Part shown: positions 47,060 through 56,620 of the stretch, piece after piece
How the letters are laid out: the number at the start of each line of letters is the position of its first letter
Position numbering within the stretch: the stretch's first letter is position 1
DNA from: Myotis daubentonii
Taxonomy: Eukaryota > Chordata > Mammalia > Chiroptera > Vespertilionidae
DNA: 64,000 bases
Reading direction: 5' to 3'
Assembly: GCF_963259705.1 (NCBI RefSeq)
Contig: NC_081840.1
Span: 1,069,956 to 1,133,955, forward strand
Made by a program: the position numbers and the translations under genes
Notes under the pieces: model-generated
The model's input: the letters and a program-made list of their open reading frames with translations, nothing else
The model's database searches: none
What the model was told of the DNA's origin: nothing

Positions 47060-47800
47060 ATATGCATCCCTATATTCACTGCCGCACTATTTACAATAGC
47101 CAGAATATGGAAGTAACTTAGATGTCCATCAACAGATGAATGGATAAAGAAGATGTGATTACACACATGCACACACGTGCGCGCACACACACAGGGACTG
47201 GAATATTACTCAGCAATAAAAAAGAATGAAATTTGCAACAGCATGGATAGGATCTGGAGGGTATTATGCTAAGTGGAAATGAGTCAAACGGAAAAAGATA
47301 AATACTGCATGATTTCACTCATATGTGGAGCTAAAAAAAAAAAATCAAAACAAGTAAATAAACAAAACCTGACTCATAAAAACAAAGAACAAACTGATCG
47401 TTGCTGGGGTAGGTGGGTAGGAAGTGAAGGGATGGGTGAAAAAAGTTAAGGGGAATACAGTCAATAATAGGGAGATCACTGCACAGTGGAAAATGGTTAC
47501 TAGAGTTAGTGTGCTAATCACATGGGAAGGTAATGTGGAACCACTATGTCAGTGGTTCTCAACCTTCTGGCCCTTTAAATACAGTTCCTCATGTTGTGAC
47601 CCAACCATAAAATTATTTTCGTTGCTACTTCATAACTGTGATGTTGCTATTGTTATGAATCATAAGTAAATATCTGATATGCAGGATGGTCTTATGCAAC
47701 CCCTGTGAAAGGGTCGTTTGACCGCCAAAGAGGTCACGACCCACAGGTTGAGAACCACTGCACTATGTTGTACACCTGAAGCTAATACTGATGCCAACTA
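47060..47800 (+). mobile_element. Old LINE-1 3' end split by SPIN
   Basis: ATATTCACTGCCGCACTATT, GGGTATTATGCTAAGTGGAA and GTTGTACACCTGAAGCTAAT are L1 3' landmarks. A short CA/CG run occurs near 47160. Confidence 0.8.
47550..47760 (+). mobile_element. SPIN (hAT) element
   Basis: Ends CAGTGGTTCTCAACC and GGTTGAGAACCACTG. A perfect 8-bp TSD CACTATGT lies on both sides. 211 bp, inserted in L1. Confidence 0.96.

Positions 47801-47804
<4 letters not shown>

Positions 47805-47836
<32 letters not shown>
47805..47836 (+). repeat. Microsatellite (GT)n
   Basis: About 15 GT units at the end of the L1 fragment. Confidence 0.95.
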
Positions 47837-47839
<3 letters not shown>

Positions 47840-47996
47840 AAATAGAAAAGCCCTTTAGGCAGTTAAAGAAGGAAAGAGACTACGTAGTTCCAGACCAATC
47901 TGTAGACTAACCAAATGAAACAAACAAAGGTAACAAATGGGTCAAAAGAGATGCGTACACCCCAGGCAGTCTAAAAACAAGACACCAAGACAGACA

Positions 47997-47998
<2 letters not shown>

Positions 47999-48033
<35 letters not shown>
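47999..48033 (+). repeat. Microsatellite (AC)n
   Basis: About 17 AC units following an imperfect AGAC run. Confidence 0.95.
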
Positions 48034-48035
<2 letters not shown>

Positions 48036-48075
48036 CAACTATATCTTCTAGTTACTATGCATCTCTTATCTTAAA

Positions 48076-48346
48076 CTAGAGGCCTGGTGCACAGATTCAT
48101 TGGTGCACCGGTGGGGTCCCTCAGCCTGGCCTACGGGGATTGGGCCAAATCCGATCTCTGGGTCTGGGGTGTGGGTGAAGCAGATTCAGGGCCAACAGTG
48201 CCCCAGCAGCAACCTAACCCACGGCTGATTCCACGAGGAATCGGGCTCCCTCCTCTATTGGTCAGAGTGTGTGCCCCCTAGTGGTCACCGCTTATCATAG
48301 CTACTGGTTGAATGGTCGAACAGTCGCTTGAGCTTTTATATCTATA
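48076..48346 (-). mobile_element. HeliBat Helitron C
   Basis: Left end CTAGAGGCCTGGTGCAC with the terminal palindrome. The right end TTTTATATCTATA meets the next element directly. Confidence 0.8.
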
Positions 48347-48581
48347 CTAGAGGCCCAGTGCAAGAAATTCAGGCATGGGTAGGGTCCCTAGGCCTGGCTG
48401 GAGATCAGAGCCCATCGGGGATGTTTGGCTGCCAGCCGGGGCCTTCCTTCCCCTTGCTGCTGGCTACCGGCCAGGGCCTTCCTTCATTCCGCACCACTCC
48501 CTGGTGGTCAGTATACGTCATAGCAAGTGGTCGAACTCTCGAGGGGACAATTTGCATATTAGCCTTTTATTATATAGAAGG
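48347..48581 (-). mobile_element. HeliBat Helitron D, tandem to C
   Basis: Left end CTAGAGGCCCAGTGCAAG, right end GCATATTAGCCTTTTATTAT then ATAGAAGGATA. Confidence 0.82.
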
Positions 48582-48862
48582 ATATATAAAAGCCTAAGTG
48601 ACTGTTATGACTGGTCAACTGGTCACTATGATGTGCACTGACCACCAGGGGATATGTGCTGAACGCAGGAGCTGCCCCCTAGTGGTCAGTGCACTCTCAC
48701 AGCCAACCTCTCACAGCCAGCCAACCTTCTGCAGTCCCTACTCTGCATCAGCTGGCCCCGATCAGCCCCAATCGAGAATGGGCGAGACGGCCCCAATTGC
48801 CCCAATCACCAGCCAGGGCAAGAGGCCCCACCCGTGCACAAATTTGTGCATCAGGCCTGTAG
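48582..48862 (+). mobile_element. HeliBat Helitron E, opposite orientation
   Basis: Starts TATAAAAGCCTAAGTGACTG and ends GTGCACAAATTTGTGCATCA then GGCCTGTAG. Its 5' end faces the 5' end of element D. Confidence 0.8.
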
Positions 48863-48937
48863 TATATAGATAACTGACTAAGTACACCTATACCAGCATC
48901 CTCATCTGGTCAGTTTGTCATTTCTTTTATAAAGTGA

Positions 48938-49357
48938 CTAGAGGCCCAGTGCACGAATTCGTTTACCAGTGGGGTCCCTCGGCCTGGCCTGCGGGATCAG
49001 GCCAAAACCAGTTCTCCGACATCCCCCGAGGGGTCCTGGATTGCGAGAGGGTGCAGGCCAGGCCAAGGGACCCCACCAGTGCACGATCAGGGCCGGGGAG
49101 GGACACAGGAGGTTGGCCATCCGGGGAGGGACTGCGGGAGGGCTCCAGGGTGTGCCCAGCCTGTCTCAGTCCCAATTGGCTGGATCCCAGCAGCAAGGTA
49201 ACCTACCAGTCGGAGTGTCTGCCTCCTGGTGGTCAGTGCACATCATAGTGAGCGGTTGAACAGCCTTAGTATATCATTAGCACATTATGCTTTTATTGGT
49301 TGAACAGACAATCGGACGATTGGACACTTAGCACATTAGGCTTTTATTATATACGAT
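48938..49357 (-). mobile_element. HeliBat Helitron F
   Basis: Left end CTAGAGGCCCAGTGCACG. The 5' region contains CATTAGGCTTTTATTATATA twice in related form (about 49272 and 49333), so it may be two merged ends. Confidence 0.8.
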
Positions 49358-50898
49358 TTCTAGAAACTATAGGCATCCAGGATGGGGGAGAGGGGTTACA
49401 ACAGAAGATGATAGAAGGAAACATAAGAGGGAGACATAGCTCTGCTTTGCACCTAAGATCCATGACAACAAATGCTCTTCTTGCCTCATATCGGTGAGGC
49501 TGTGTTTCCTACTGTGCATCCTTCAGAAAAGAGACCTAATAAGAAGTACCAGTGAAGAAAGGGGTTGCAGCCAAAGTCTGGAAAAAATGCTCAAAGAGTC
49601 TCTATGTCAACAGGTATAAAAAATTTTAGTCCCCTTTCTACTCTTAAGATTATTGGTGACCCCAAATGTGGGTTATATCTAGATATTTGCCATATTAGAA
49701 ATAAACTGGTAAGTGCAAAAATAACTGAACAATTCATTTCAAAATAATATTCTAGAAATGGTGCTGAGAAAAACAAACATCTATATGCAAAAGAGTGAAA
49801 TTGGATTCTTAGCTAACATCATATACAAAAATTAGCTCAAAGAGGATCAATAATTATAAATGTAAGACCTACACCTATCAAACTCTTAGAAGAAAACAGG
49901 GCAAAAGCTTCACATTAGATTTGGCAATGATCACTTGGATATGACACCAAAGGTACAAGTAACAAAAGGAAAAAAGACAAATTGAACTTGATGAAAAATT
50001 TTAAATTCTGTGCATCAAAAGACAACATCCAGCTCTTTATCATGGCACTTGGAAGCAGTCGGCTACTTCTGGATGAAGCTGAATATCTTTTTCCTAGCCA
50101 CTATCAGAAACTCACTGAAGCAGATAATAAACACAAACTTCGTACCTTTTATGAAAAGCGTGTGGCACAGAAGTTGGTGCTGACATTCTGGGTGAAGAGT
50201 GGAAGGCTTGTGTGGCTTAACAGAGGTGGGAACTGCCAACAAGGTTACCCATAAAGAAGGGTGTCTTGACCCATGTCCACCTGCTACGGAGGAAAGGTCA
50301 TGCCTGGAGAGCTGGATAAAGGAGGCGCAAATCTGTTTGGGGTTGCACTGTAGATGCAATCTCAGTGCTCTCAACCTGGTCATTGTAAAAAGAGGAAAGA
50401 AAGACATTCCTGGTCTCACTGATACCACTTTGTCTCATCACCTGAAGCCCAAAAGAGTGGGCAGAAGCCGCAAACCTTTCAATATCTCTAAAGAAGATAA
50501 TGTTCACCAATATGTTGTGAGAAAGCCCCTAAAACAAAGAAGGTAAAAAACCTCAGACCAAAGCACCCAAGACTCAGCATCTTGTCACTCCATGTGTCCT
50601 GCAACACAAACACTAGCATATTGCTCTGAAGAAACATCATGGACGAGAAATAAGAAGGAGGCCAGCCCTAGCTGGTTTGGCTCAGGGGATAGAGCAGGGG
50701 TGGGCAAACTTTTTGACTCGAGGGCCACAATGGGTTCTTAAACTGGACGGGAGGGCTGGAACAAAAGCATGGATGGAGTGTTTGTGTGAACTAATATAAA
50801 TTCAAAGTAAACATCCTATCTAATAAAACAGAAAAATGGTAATTGGCGTACGACGATACCCTTTTCATTGGCTAATCAGGGCTATATGCAAATTAACT

Positions 50899-50970
50899 GC
50901 CAACTATGATTGGCAGTTAACTGCCAACTATGATTGGCAGTTAACTGTCAACTAAGATTGGCAGTTAACA
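50899..50970 (+). repeat. 24-bp tandem repeat x 3 with internal hairpins
   Basis: Unit TTAACTGCCAACTATGATTGGCAG is described here by its parts: CTGCCAA and TTGGCAG are reverse complements, so each unit can fold. Each unit also carries an inverted CCAAT (ATTGG). Inside the Helitron. Confidence 0.93.
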
Positions 50971-51087
50971 GCCAACAAGATGGCGGTTAATTTGCATATG
51001 TAGGCACAATGCAGGGAGGCGAAAGGGAAAGCAGGAAGAAGCCCCCTGCCACTGACAGTGATCGGAAACCCAGGGGGGAGCTAAGAG

Positions 51088-51139
51088 CTGGGGGGCAGGG
51101 CAAAGGCGGCCCTGGGGCCGCCTTTGCCCTGCCCCCCAG
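51088..51139. repeat. Perfect palindrome (25-bp arms, 2-nt loop)
   Basis: Arms 51088-51112 and 51115-51139 are exact reverse complements around TG, built on GGGGGGCAGGGCAAAGGCGG. GC-rich, inside the Helitron. Confidence 0.96.
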
Positions 51140-51209
51140 CCATGATCGGAGAATCAGGTGCCTTTTCCGCCCTGGCCAGTGATAGCAGGAAGTAGGGGTG
51201 GAGCCAGCG

Positions 51210-51800
51210 ATGGGAGCTGGGCACGGCCGAAGCTGGCAGTCCCAGGAGCTAGGGGTCCCTTGCCTGGGCCTAAAGCGAAGCCCACGATCGTGGGGCCGCT
51301 GCAGCTGCGGGTCCCCGCTGCCCAGGCCGAACGCCTCAGCCAGAGGCGTTAGGCCTGGGCAGGGGCGGAGCCTGCAACCGCGGGGAGCTGGGGGTCCCCT
51401 GCCCAGGCCTGACACCTCTGCTGGAGGCCTCAGGCCTGGTCAAGGGGCCGATCCGGTGATTGGTGATCGGAGGGTGATGAGGGTCAACTCCTCTGGCCGA
51501 GGCATCAGGCCTGGGTGGGGGGCGGAGCCGGGGATTGGGGGGATATGATGGTCCCCTTGCCCAGGCCTGAAGCCTGAGTCAGAGGCATCAGGCTTGGGCG
51601 GGGGGTGGAGCAAGCGATCAGAGGGAGATGGGGGTCCCCTGCCCAGGCATGATTCCTGGGCCAGAGGCCTCAGGCCTGGGCCGGGGCCAGAGCCAGTGAT
51701 CAGGGGGAGATGGGAGTCCCCTGTCCAAGCCTGACACCTCTGGCGGAGGCGTCAGGCCTGGGCAAGGGGCCGATCCTGCGATTGGAGGGTGATGGGGGTC
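51210..51800 (+). repeat. Degenerate tandem repeat in Helitron, unit about 90-100 bp
   Basis: GCGATTGGAGG/GAGATGGGGGTCCCCTGCCC and GAGGCNTCAGGCCTGGGC recur about six times. Confidence 0.75.
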
Positions 51801-52520
51801 AACGCCTGAGGGCTCCCAGTATGTGAGAGGGGGCAGGCTGGGCTGAGGGACACTCCCCCCCACACACACACACCCAGTGCACGAATTTCGTGCACCGGGC
51901 CCCTAGTCATTACATAAAAGGGGAGGGTCTTTTTTTTTTTTTTTTTTTTTTTTTAGTTTTATTCATTTCAAACGGGCCGGATCCGGCCCGCGGGCCGTAG
52001 TTTGCCCATGGCTGGGATAGAGCCTTGGCTTGTGGACTGAAGGGTCCCAGGTTCGATTCCAATCAAGGGCACATGCCTGGGTTGCAGGCTGGATCCCCAG
52101 TACGGGATGTGCAGGATGCAGCTTATCAATGATTCTCTCTCATCATTGATGTTTCTATCTCTCGCTCCCTCTCCCTTCTCTAAAATTCAATTAAAATATA
52201 TTTTAAGAAAAGAAAAAAAAAGAAAGAGGCCAGAGAATGTGCTGGCCGTGTAGTTAGGAGAATAAAGGAGGACAATGAGAGACCTGGAACCGATTGCCAG
52301 GAGACAGAGACTGTCTTCTGAAGGATTTTACCTCCACACCTGAGTCCAATCAAAAGTAAGGTTTTTCTAAGAGTAACAAATAAATAAGGTCAGACACACA
52401 AAAAAAGTATCAGCAGAGTAAAAAGACAACCCACAGAATGGGAGAAAATATTTGCAAATCATACATCTGACAAGGGATGAATAGCTACAATATATACAGA
52501 ACTTCTAAAACTCAACAACA

Positions 52521-52751
52521 GCCGAAACCGGTTTGGCTCAGTGGATAGAGCATCAGCCTGCGGACTGAAAGGTCCCAGGTTCGATTCCGGTCAAGGGCAT
52601 GTACCTGGGTTGTGGGCACATCCCCAGTAGGAGATGTGCAGGAGGCAGCTGATCGATGTTTCTCTCTCATCGATGTTTCTAACTCTCTATCTCTCTCCCT
52701 TCCTCTCTGTAAAAAATCAATAAAATATATATTTAAAAAAAAATAAAAAAT
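52521..52751 (+). mobile_element. Young Ves SINE in L1
   Basis: Head GCCGAAACCGGTTTGGCTCA. A perfect 14-bp TSD AAAACTCAACAACA lies at 52507-52520 and 52752-52765. Confidence 0.96.
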
Positions 52752-52873
52752 AAAACTCAACAACAAAACGAAGCCAATTCAAAAATGGGTAAAGATATGC
52801 AGATGTCAGTAAGCACCTGGAAAAGATGCTCAACATCGCTTGTCATTAGGGAAATGCAACTCAAAACTACCAG

Positions 52874-53017
52874 GCAGGGGACTCTTTCCCTGCCCCACGT
52901 GGGAGTCTGTGCAGTGGGACTCTTTCCCTTTCCCCACGTGGGAGTCTGTATTTGTTCTTCAATAAATTTCCGCCTTTGCTATACCAAAAACAAAACAAAA
53001 CGAACAAAAACAAAAAA
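52874..53017 (+). mobile_element. Short retrocopy of unknown transcript in L1
   Basis: Two near-identical blocks with GGGACTCTTTCCC...CCCACGTGGGAGTCTG, then AATAAATTTCCGCC and an A-rich tail (AAAACAAAACAAAACG). Flanked by AAAACTACCAG and AAAAACTACCAG, a target duplication of about 10 bp. It looks like a reverse-transcribed polyadenylated RNA, perhaps from an LTR R-U5 end. Source not recognised. Confidence 0.65.
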
Positions 53018-53728
53018 CTACCAGATAACACTGTACACACATCAGGATGGCAACTGTCAAAAACCCATCAATAAAATAAGCCCTGGCAAGGATGTGCAGC
53101 AAATGGAACACTCGTGTACTTTTGGTAAGAATGCAAAATAGTACAGCCATTGTAGAAAGTTGTACAGAGCTCCTCAAAAAACTAAAAACAATTACCATGT
53201 GATCCAGCAATTCCACTTCAGGCTATAAACCCCGAAGAATTGAAAGCAGGGAGTGAAATAAATATTTATACACCCATGATTAGCATTATTCACAATAGCT
53301 AGGATGTGGAAAGTCATCCAAGTTTCCTTTGAGGAGCAAATGGATAAGTCTAATGTGGAATTATCCATACAATGGAATATTACTCAGCCTTAAAAAGGAA
53401 GAAAATTCTGGCAGATACTGTAACATCAATAGACCTTGAGGACATTATGCTAAGTGAAATAAGCCAGTCCCAAAAGAACAAATACAGTATGATTCCACTC
53501 ATATGAGATACCTAGAATATTGAAAATCAGAGAGGCAGAAAGTAGGTGGCAGGTACCTGGAGCAGGGGGGAGGAGGAATGAAGACAGAGTTTCAGGTTTA
53601 CAAGATGAAAAAAGTTCTGGAGATAAGATGGTGGTGATGGTGATGATTATGCAACATTATGAACATATTTAATTCCACTGAAATATACACTTAAAAATGG
53701 TTAAGATGGAAAATTTTGTTATGTGTCT

Positions 53729-53830
53729 TTTTATTTTTATCCTCACCTGAGAATATGTTTATCGATTTCAGAGACAGAGAAAGGGAGGCAGTAAGGGAGG
53801 GAGAGATCTTCTGAGATCTGGTTTCTTCCA
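53729..53830 (-). mobile_element. Ves SINE fragment
   Basis: Reverse tail and body start (TTATCCTCACCTGAGAATATG), then lost in unrelated sequence. Confidence 0.65.
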
Positions 53831-53838
53831 AATGACTG

Positions 53839-54051
53839 GATTTTTTTTTTTTAATTGATGTCAGAGAGGAAGGGAAAGGGAGAGATAGAAACATCTATGA
53901 TGAGAGAGAATCATGGATAGGCTGCCTCCTGCACGCCCCCCTACTGGGGATCGAGCCCTCAACCCAGGCATGTGCCCTTGACAGGAATCGAACCTGGGAC
54001 CCTTCAGTCTGCAGGCCAATGCTCTATCCACTGAGCCAAATTGGCTAGGGC
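53839..54051 (-). mobile_element. Ves SINE
   Basis: Reverse copy ending CACTGAGCCAAATTGGCTAG. Confidence 0.92.
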
Positions 54052-54133
54052 CATGACTGGACTTCTGATCAATGGTTTCTTCTGATTCTCTTCAATATCC
54101 ACCAAAGATTCTATTCCGATTCTGTTCTTACAC

Positions 54134-54514
54134 GTTTTTTTTAAATATATTTTTTGCCGAAACCGGTTTGGCTCAGTGGATAGAGCGTCGGCTTGCGGAC
54201 TGAAAGGTCCCAGGTTCGATTCCGGTCAAGGGCATGTACCTGGGTTGCGGGCACATCCCCAGTAGGAGATGTGCAGGAGGCAGCTGATCGATGTTTCTCT
54301 CTCATCGATGTTTTTATTGATTTTTTACAGAAAGGAAGGAAGAGGGATAGAGAGTTAGAAACACTGATGAGAGAGAAACATTGATCAGCTGCCCCCTGCA
54401 CACCCTCTACTTGTGATGAGCCCGCAACCAAGGTACATGCCCTTGACCGGAATCAAACCTGGGACCCTTCAGTCCACAAGCTGACGCTCTATCCACTGAG
54501 CCAAACCGGTTAGG
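54134..54514 (-). mobile_element. Inverted Ves pair within one target duplication
   Basis: Bases 54156-54310 are the plus-strand front of a young Ves. They join straight to a minus-strand Ves (54311-54514) with no spacer. A single perfect TSD TCTGTTCTTACAC (54121-54133 and 54515-54527) encloses both. Confidence 0.92.
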
Positions 54515-54654
54515 TCTGTTCTTACACATTTTCATTTTCAAGTAGTGCTATTCAAGTAATAGCTAAGGCAAAAACAGGAGCTCAAATATGTGGCATTTGA
54601 CTAAATCAAACTGAAGTCATTTTATCAAAAGCAAGTGTCCTCAATGTGAAACAG

Positions 54655-54690
54655 TGTGTGCGTGTGTGTGTGTTTGTGTGTGTGTGTGTC
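54655..54690 (+). repeat. Microsatellite (GT)n, imperfect
   Basis: GT run with a few interruptions. Confidence 0.9.
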
Positions 54691-55274
54691 ACTGAAGCCT
54701 CGGGAGGAAGCTCCTAATCCCCTCTTCCTTTCAGCTCCCTGTTGGGATGGCTCAGCTACCAAAATAACCTTGGCCCAGAGCTGAGGCCTGTAGAACAGCT
54801 CAGCCCTAGAGGTCACCAAAAAAGGAGCCAACTGTGATGCATCGCTTCACAGGAAGATGGGGACTGGAGAGAGAGCGTCCGCTCATTCCCAGGTTGTAGA
54901 GATGGTTTTTCGGGTGGGGTGGGGTGAGGAGTGGCGCACAGCAAAAAGGAGTTCACTATGTGAGGAAGAGGAGACTCCCTGCCACTTGTGTGAAGTTCTG
55001 GAAATTCCACTGATTCACCCTGATGCCAGACACACAGTGGAAAATTACAAAATAGAAATAAGCTCATGCATGATAAGAGCTTCCCCCCAACATTCCTAAA
55101 CCAAAAGGGCCCAACAAACCCATAGCACACACCCCTGGAGAAAAACCCTGTCAATTCACTACTGGTCAAAAGATCCGTACAGCTCCCAACAGGTGCTAAA
55201 GCACCCACCACCACTGCCAGAGCATGACAAAAAAAGACCCAAGACCTTCAAGACACAGTAGCCTGGAAGAACTG

Positions 55275-55648
55275 CACATACCTCTCAGCCTGGGCAGCCA
55301 TAAAAGATACTACAGAACAGGTAGCTCACCCAGTGGAAATGTACTTCCCACAGTCTGGGAAGCTGGGACGCTGAGCTCAGGGTGCCAGCGTGATCAGTTC
55401 CTGGTGAGGATGCTCCTCAGGGCTTGCACACGGCCGCTTTCTCAATGTGTCCTTACATGGCGGAGAGAGAAAGCAAGCGCTCTAGTGGCTCTTATCAGGA
55501 CACAAACCCGACTGGATCAGGGCTCTACCATAGTAACCTGTAATCAGGTAAAACTAATGACTTCTACAAAGGCCCATTCTCCAAAACTGCCACACTGGGT
55601 AAGGCTTTAACATATGAGTTTTGGGGAACGCAATTCAGTCCACAGCAT
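55275..55648 (-). mobile_element. MaLR LTR (MST/MLT-type), reverse
   Basis: Reverse complement begins TGCTGTGGACTGAATTGCGT and has AACTCATATGTTAAAGCCTT, as in MaLR LTRs. Confidence 0.78.
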
Positions 55649-55689
55649 AAAGACGAAGCCAAACAACTAGAACAGGAGACTACAAAATA

Positions 55690-56045
55690 AAAATTCAAAT
55701 TAAAGCCTATCAATACACAACATGGAGGAATGTCACAAGCATCCAGTGGAGTAAAGAGACAGACACAAATGATACACTGTATGATTCCATTAGCATAATG
55801 TTAGAAAGAAAGCCTCCTCTCTGGTGTTAGAGTCAGCACAGCTGTTACCTTGGGGAGGAAGAACAGTGAAAAGATGAGGAGGAGGTAGAAGGAAGGCTGT
55901 TGGGGTTCAAGTCATAGCATATTTTTGCCCTTATTATATTTTGGATCAGGATGATACAAACATGATTACTTTGTGATATTTCATCAAGCTGTACACTTAT
56001 GATTTAAGACTTTTCTAAGATATTTTATATTTCAATAAAGACTCA
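55690..56045 (+). mobile_element. Old LINE-1 3' end
   Basis: ATCAAGCTGTACACTTATGA then TTTATATTTCAATAAAG, an old L1 3' end. Confidence 0.65.
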
Positions 56046-56049
56046 GGCT

Positions 56050-56183
56050 CAGGTAACCAGGGCCGGCCAAGGCTTGTGCTGCTGGCAGTGGCAGCAGCAG
56101 AGGTGTGATGGGGCATTGCCTTCCCCTGATCGCCAGGTCACCTCCTGCCCCTGAGGGCTCCCAGACTGTGAGGGAACCCCCTC

Positions 56184-56214
<31 letters not shown>
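56050..56214 (+). mobile_element. Helitron fragment ending in (TG)n
   Basis: CCCTGAGGGCTCCCAGACTG resembles the 3' region of the Helitron at 50814 (CGCCTGAGGGCTCCCAGTAT). The terminal palindrome is lost and replaced by a TG run (56186-56214). Confidence 0.6.
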
Positions 56215-56223
<9 letters not shown>

Positions 56224-56489
56224 TTTTTAAAACAGCAAAATCATCAACAAAAATGTGAAAAAGAAATGGACTAAACAAACCACAGAAAGGGCATTTGTTT
56301 AGAGTATGAAAGTTGAAACAAGGCAGAGTGTCACCTTGTTGACCTCGACTGGGGAATGCACATCCAGCAGTTCAAACTTTTCACTGCTCTTTGCACGTCC
56401 GTAAATGACTGCAAAAGCACTGGGTACTGATTTGGGGACCACAAATACATTTCAGGTAGTGGGTGAGTGTGCAAATATGGAATTTGCAA

Positions 56490-56620
56490 ATAATGAGATC
56501 AACTGTATCTGTTCTGGAGACAGATAATGATGGTAATTGCACGACAGTGCAAATATACTTAATGCCACTGACCTGTACACATAAAAATTGTTAAAATGGT
56601 AAATTTTACATATTTTTTAA
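56490..56620 (+). mobile_element. Old LINE-1 3' end fragment
   Basis: AATATACTTAATGCCACTGA then AAATGGTAAATTTTACAT, close to the L1 end at 19470-19540. Confidence 0.6.

Larger units (their letters stand above)
50814..51906 (+). mobile_element. HeliBat Helitron, complete, 1093 bp
   Basis: Starts TCCTATCTAATAAAA and ends GTGCACCGGGCCCCTAG. It sits exactly between A (50813) and T (51907) with no target duplication, as Helitrons do. The uninterrupted hAT at 36382 shows the empty site AAACATCATTAC. It holds three kinds of internal repeat. There is no Rep/helicase, so it is non-autonomous. Confidence 0.96.
50695..52014 (+). mobile_element. Non-autonomous hAT MITE split by Helitron
   Basis: Ends CAGGGGTGGGCAAACTTTTT and TAGTTTGCCCATGGCTG. 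A perfect 8-bp TSD GGATAGAG at 50687-50694 and 52015-52022. Net length 227 bp after removing the Helitron, matching its relatives at 36382 (206 bp) and 61155 (219 bp). Confidence 0.96.
50664..52219 (+). mobile_element. Ves SINE split by hAT and Helitron, inside RPS6 pseudogene
   Basis: Left 31 bp (CCCTAGCTGGTTTGGCTCAG...), right part from GGATAGAGCCTTGGC to the A-rich tail. GAGGCCAG flanks both sides (50656-50663 and 52225-52232) as the target duplication. Confidence 0.92.
50033..52403 (+). pseudogene. RPS6P: RPS6 processed pseudogene, split by a SINE nest
   Basis: An intronless copy of ribosomal protein S6 mRNA. It starts with the 5' TOP-like CTCTTT near 50033, has the old start codon at 50073 (ATGAAGCTGAATATC), and blocks KLRTFYEKR and [14 protein letters not shown]. 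The left part runs to about 50663. The right part resumes at about 52220, has the old stop at 52357-52359, the 3' UTR GAGTAACAAATAAATAA and an A-rich tail. Frameshifts, stops and the SINE insertion rule out function. The functional gene encodes 249 residues with introns elsewhere. Confidence 0.92.
49755..53715 (+). mobile_element. Old LINE-1 (ORF2 region to 3' end), host of nested insertions
   Basis: The left part 49755-50032 (AATGGTGCTGAGAAAAAC, TTGGCAATGATCACTTGGAT, CTGTGCATCAAAAGACAAC) continues at about 52404 (AGAGTAAAAAGACAACCCAC, GGGAGAAAATATTTGCAAAT) and on to TGAAATATACACTTAAAAAT near 53700. The gap holds an RPS6 retrocopy with further insertions. The frame is badly decayed. Confidence 0.85.

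Noticed and set aside
50033..50550. RPS6-like coding sequence as a working gene
   Set aside because: No introns, frameshifts and stops, A-rich tail and a SINE nest in the middle show that it is a processed pseudogene.
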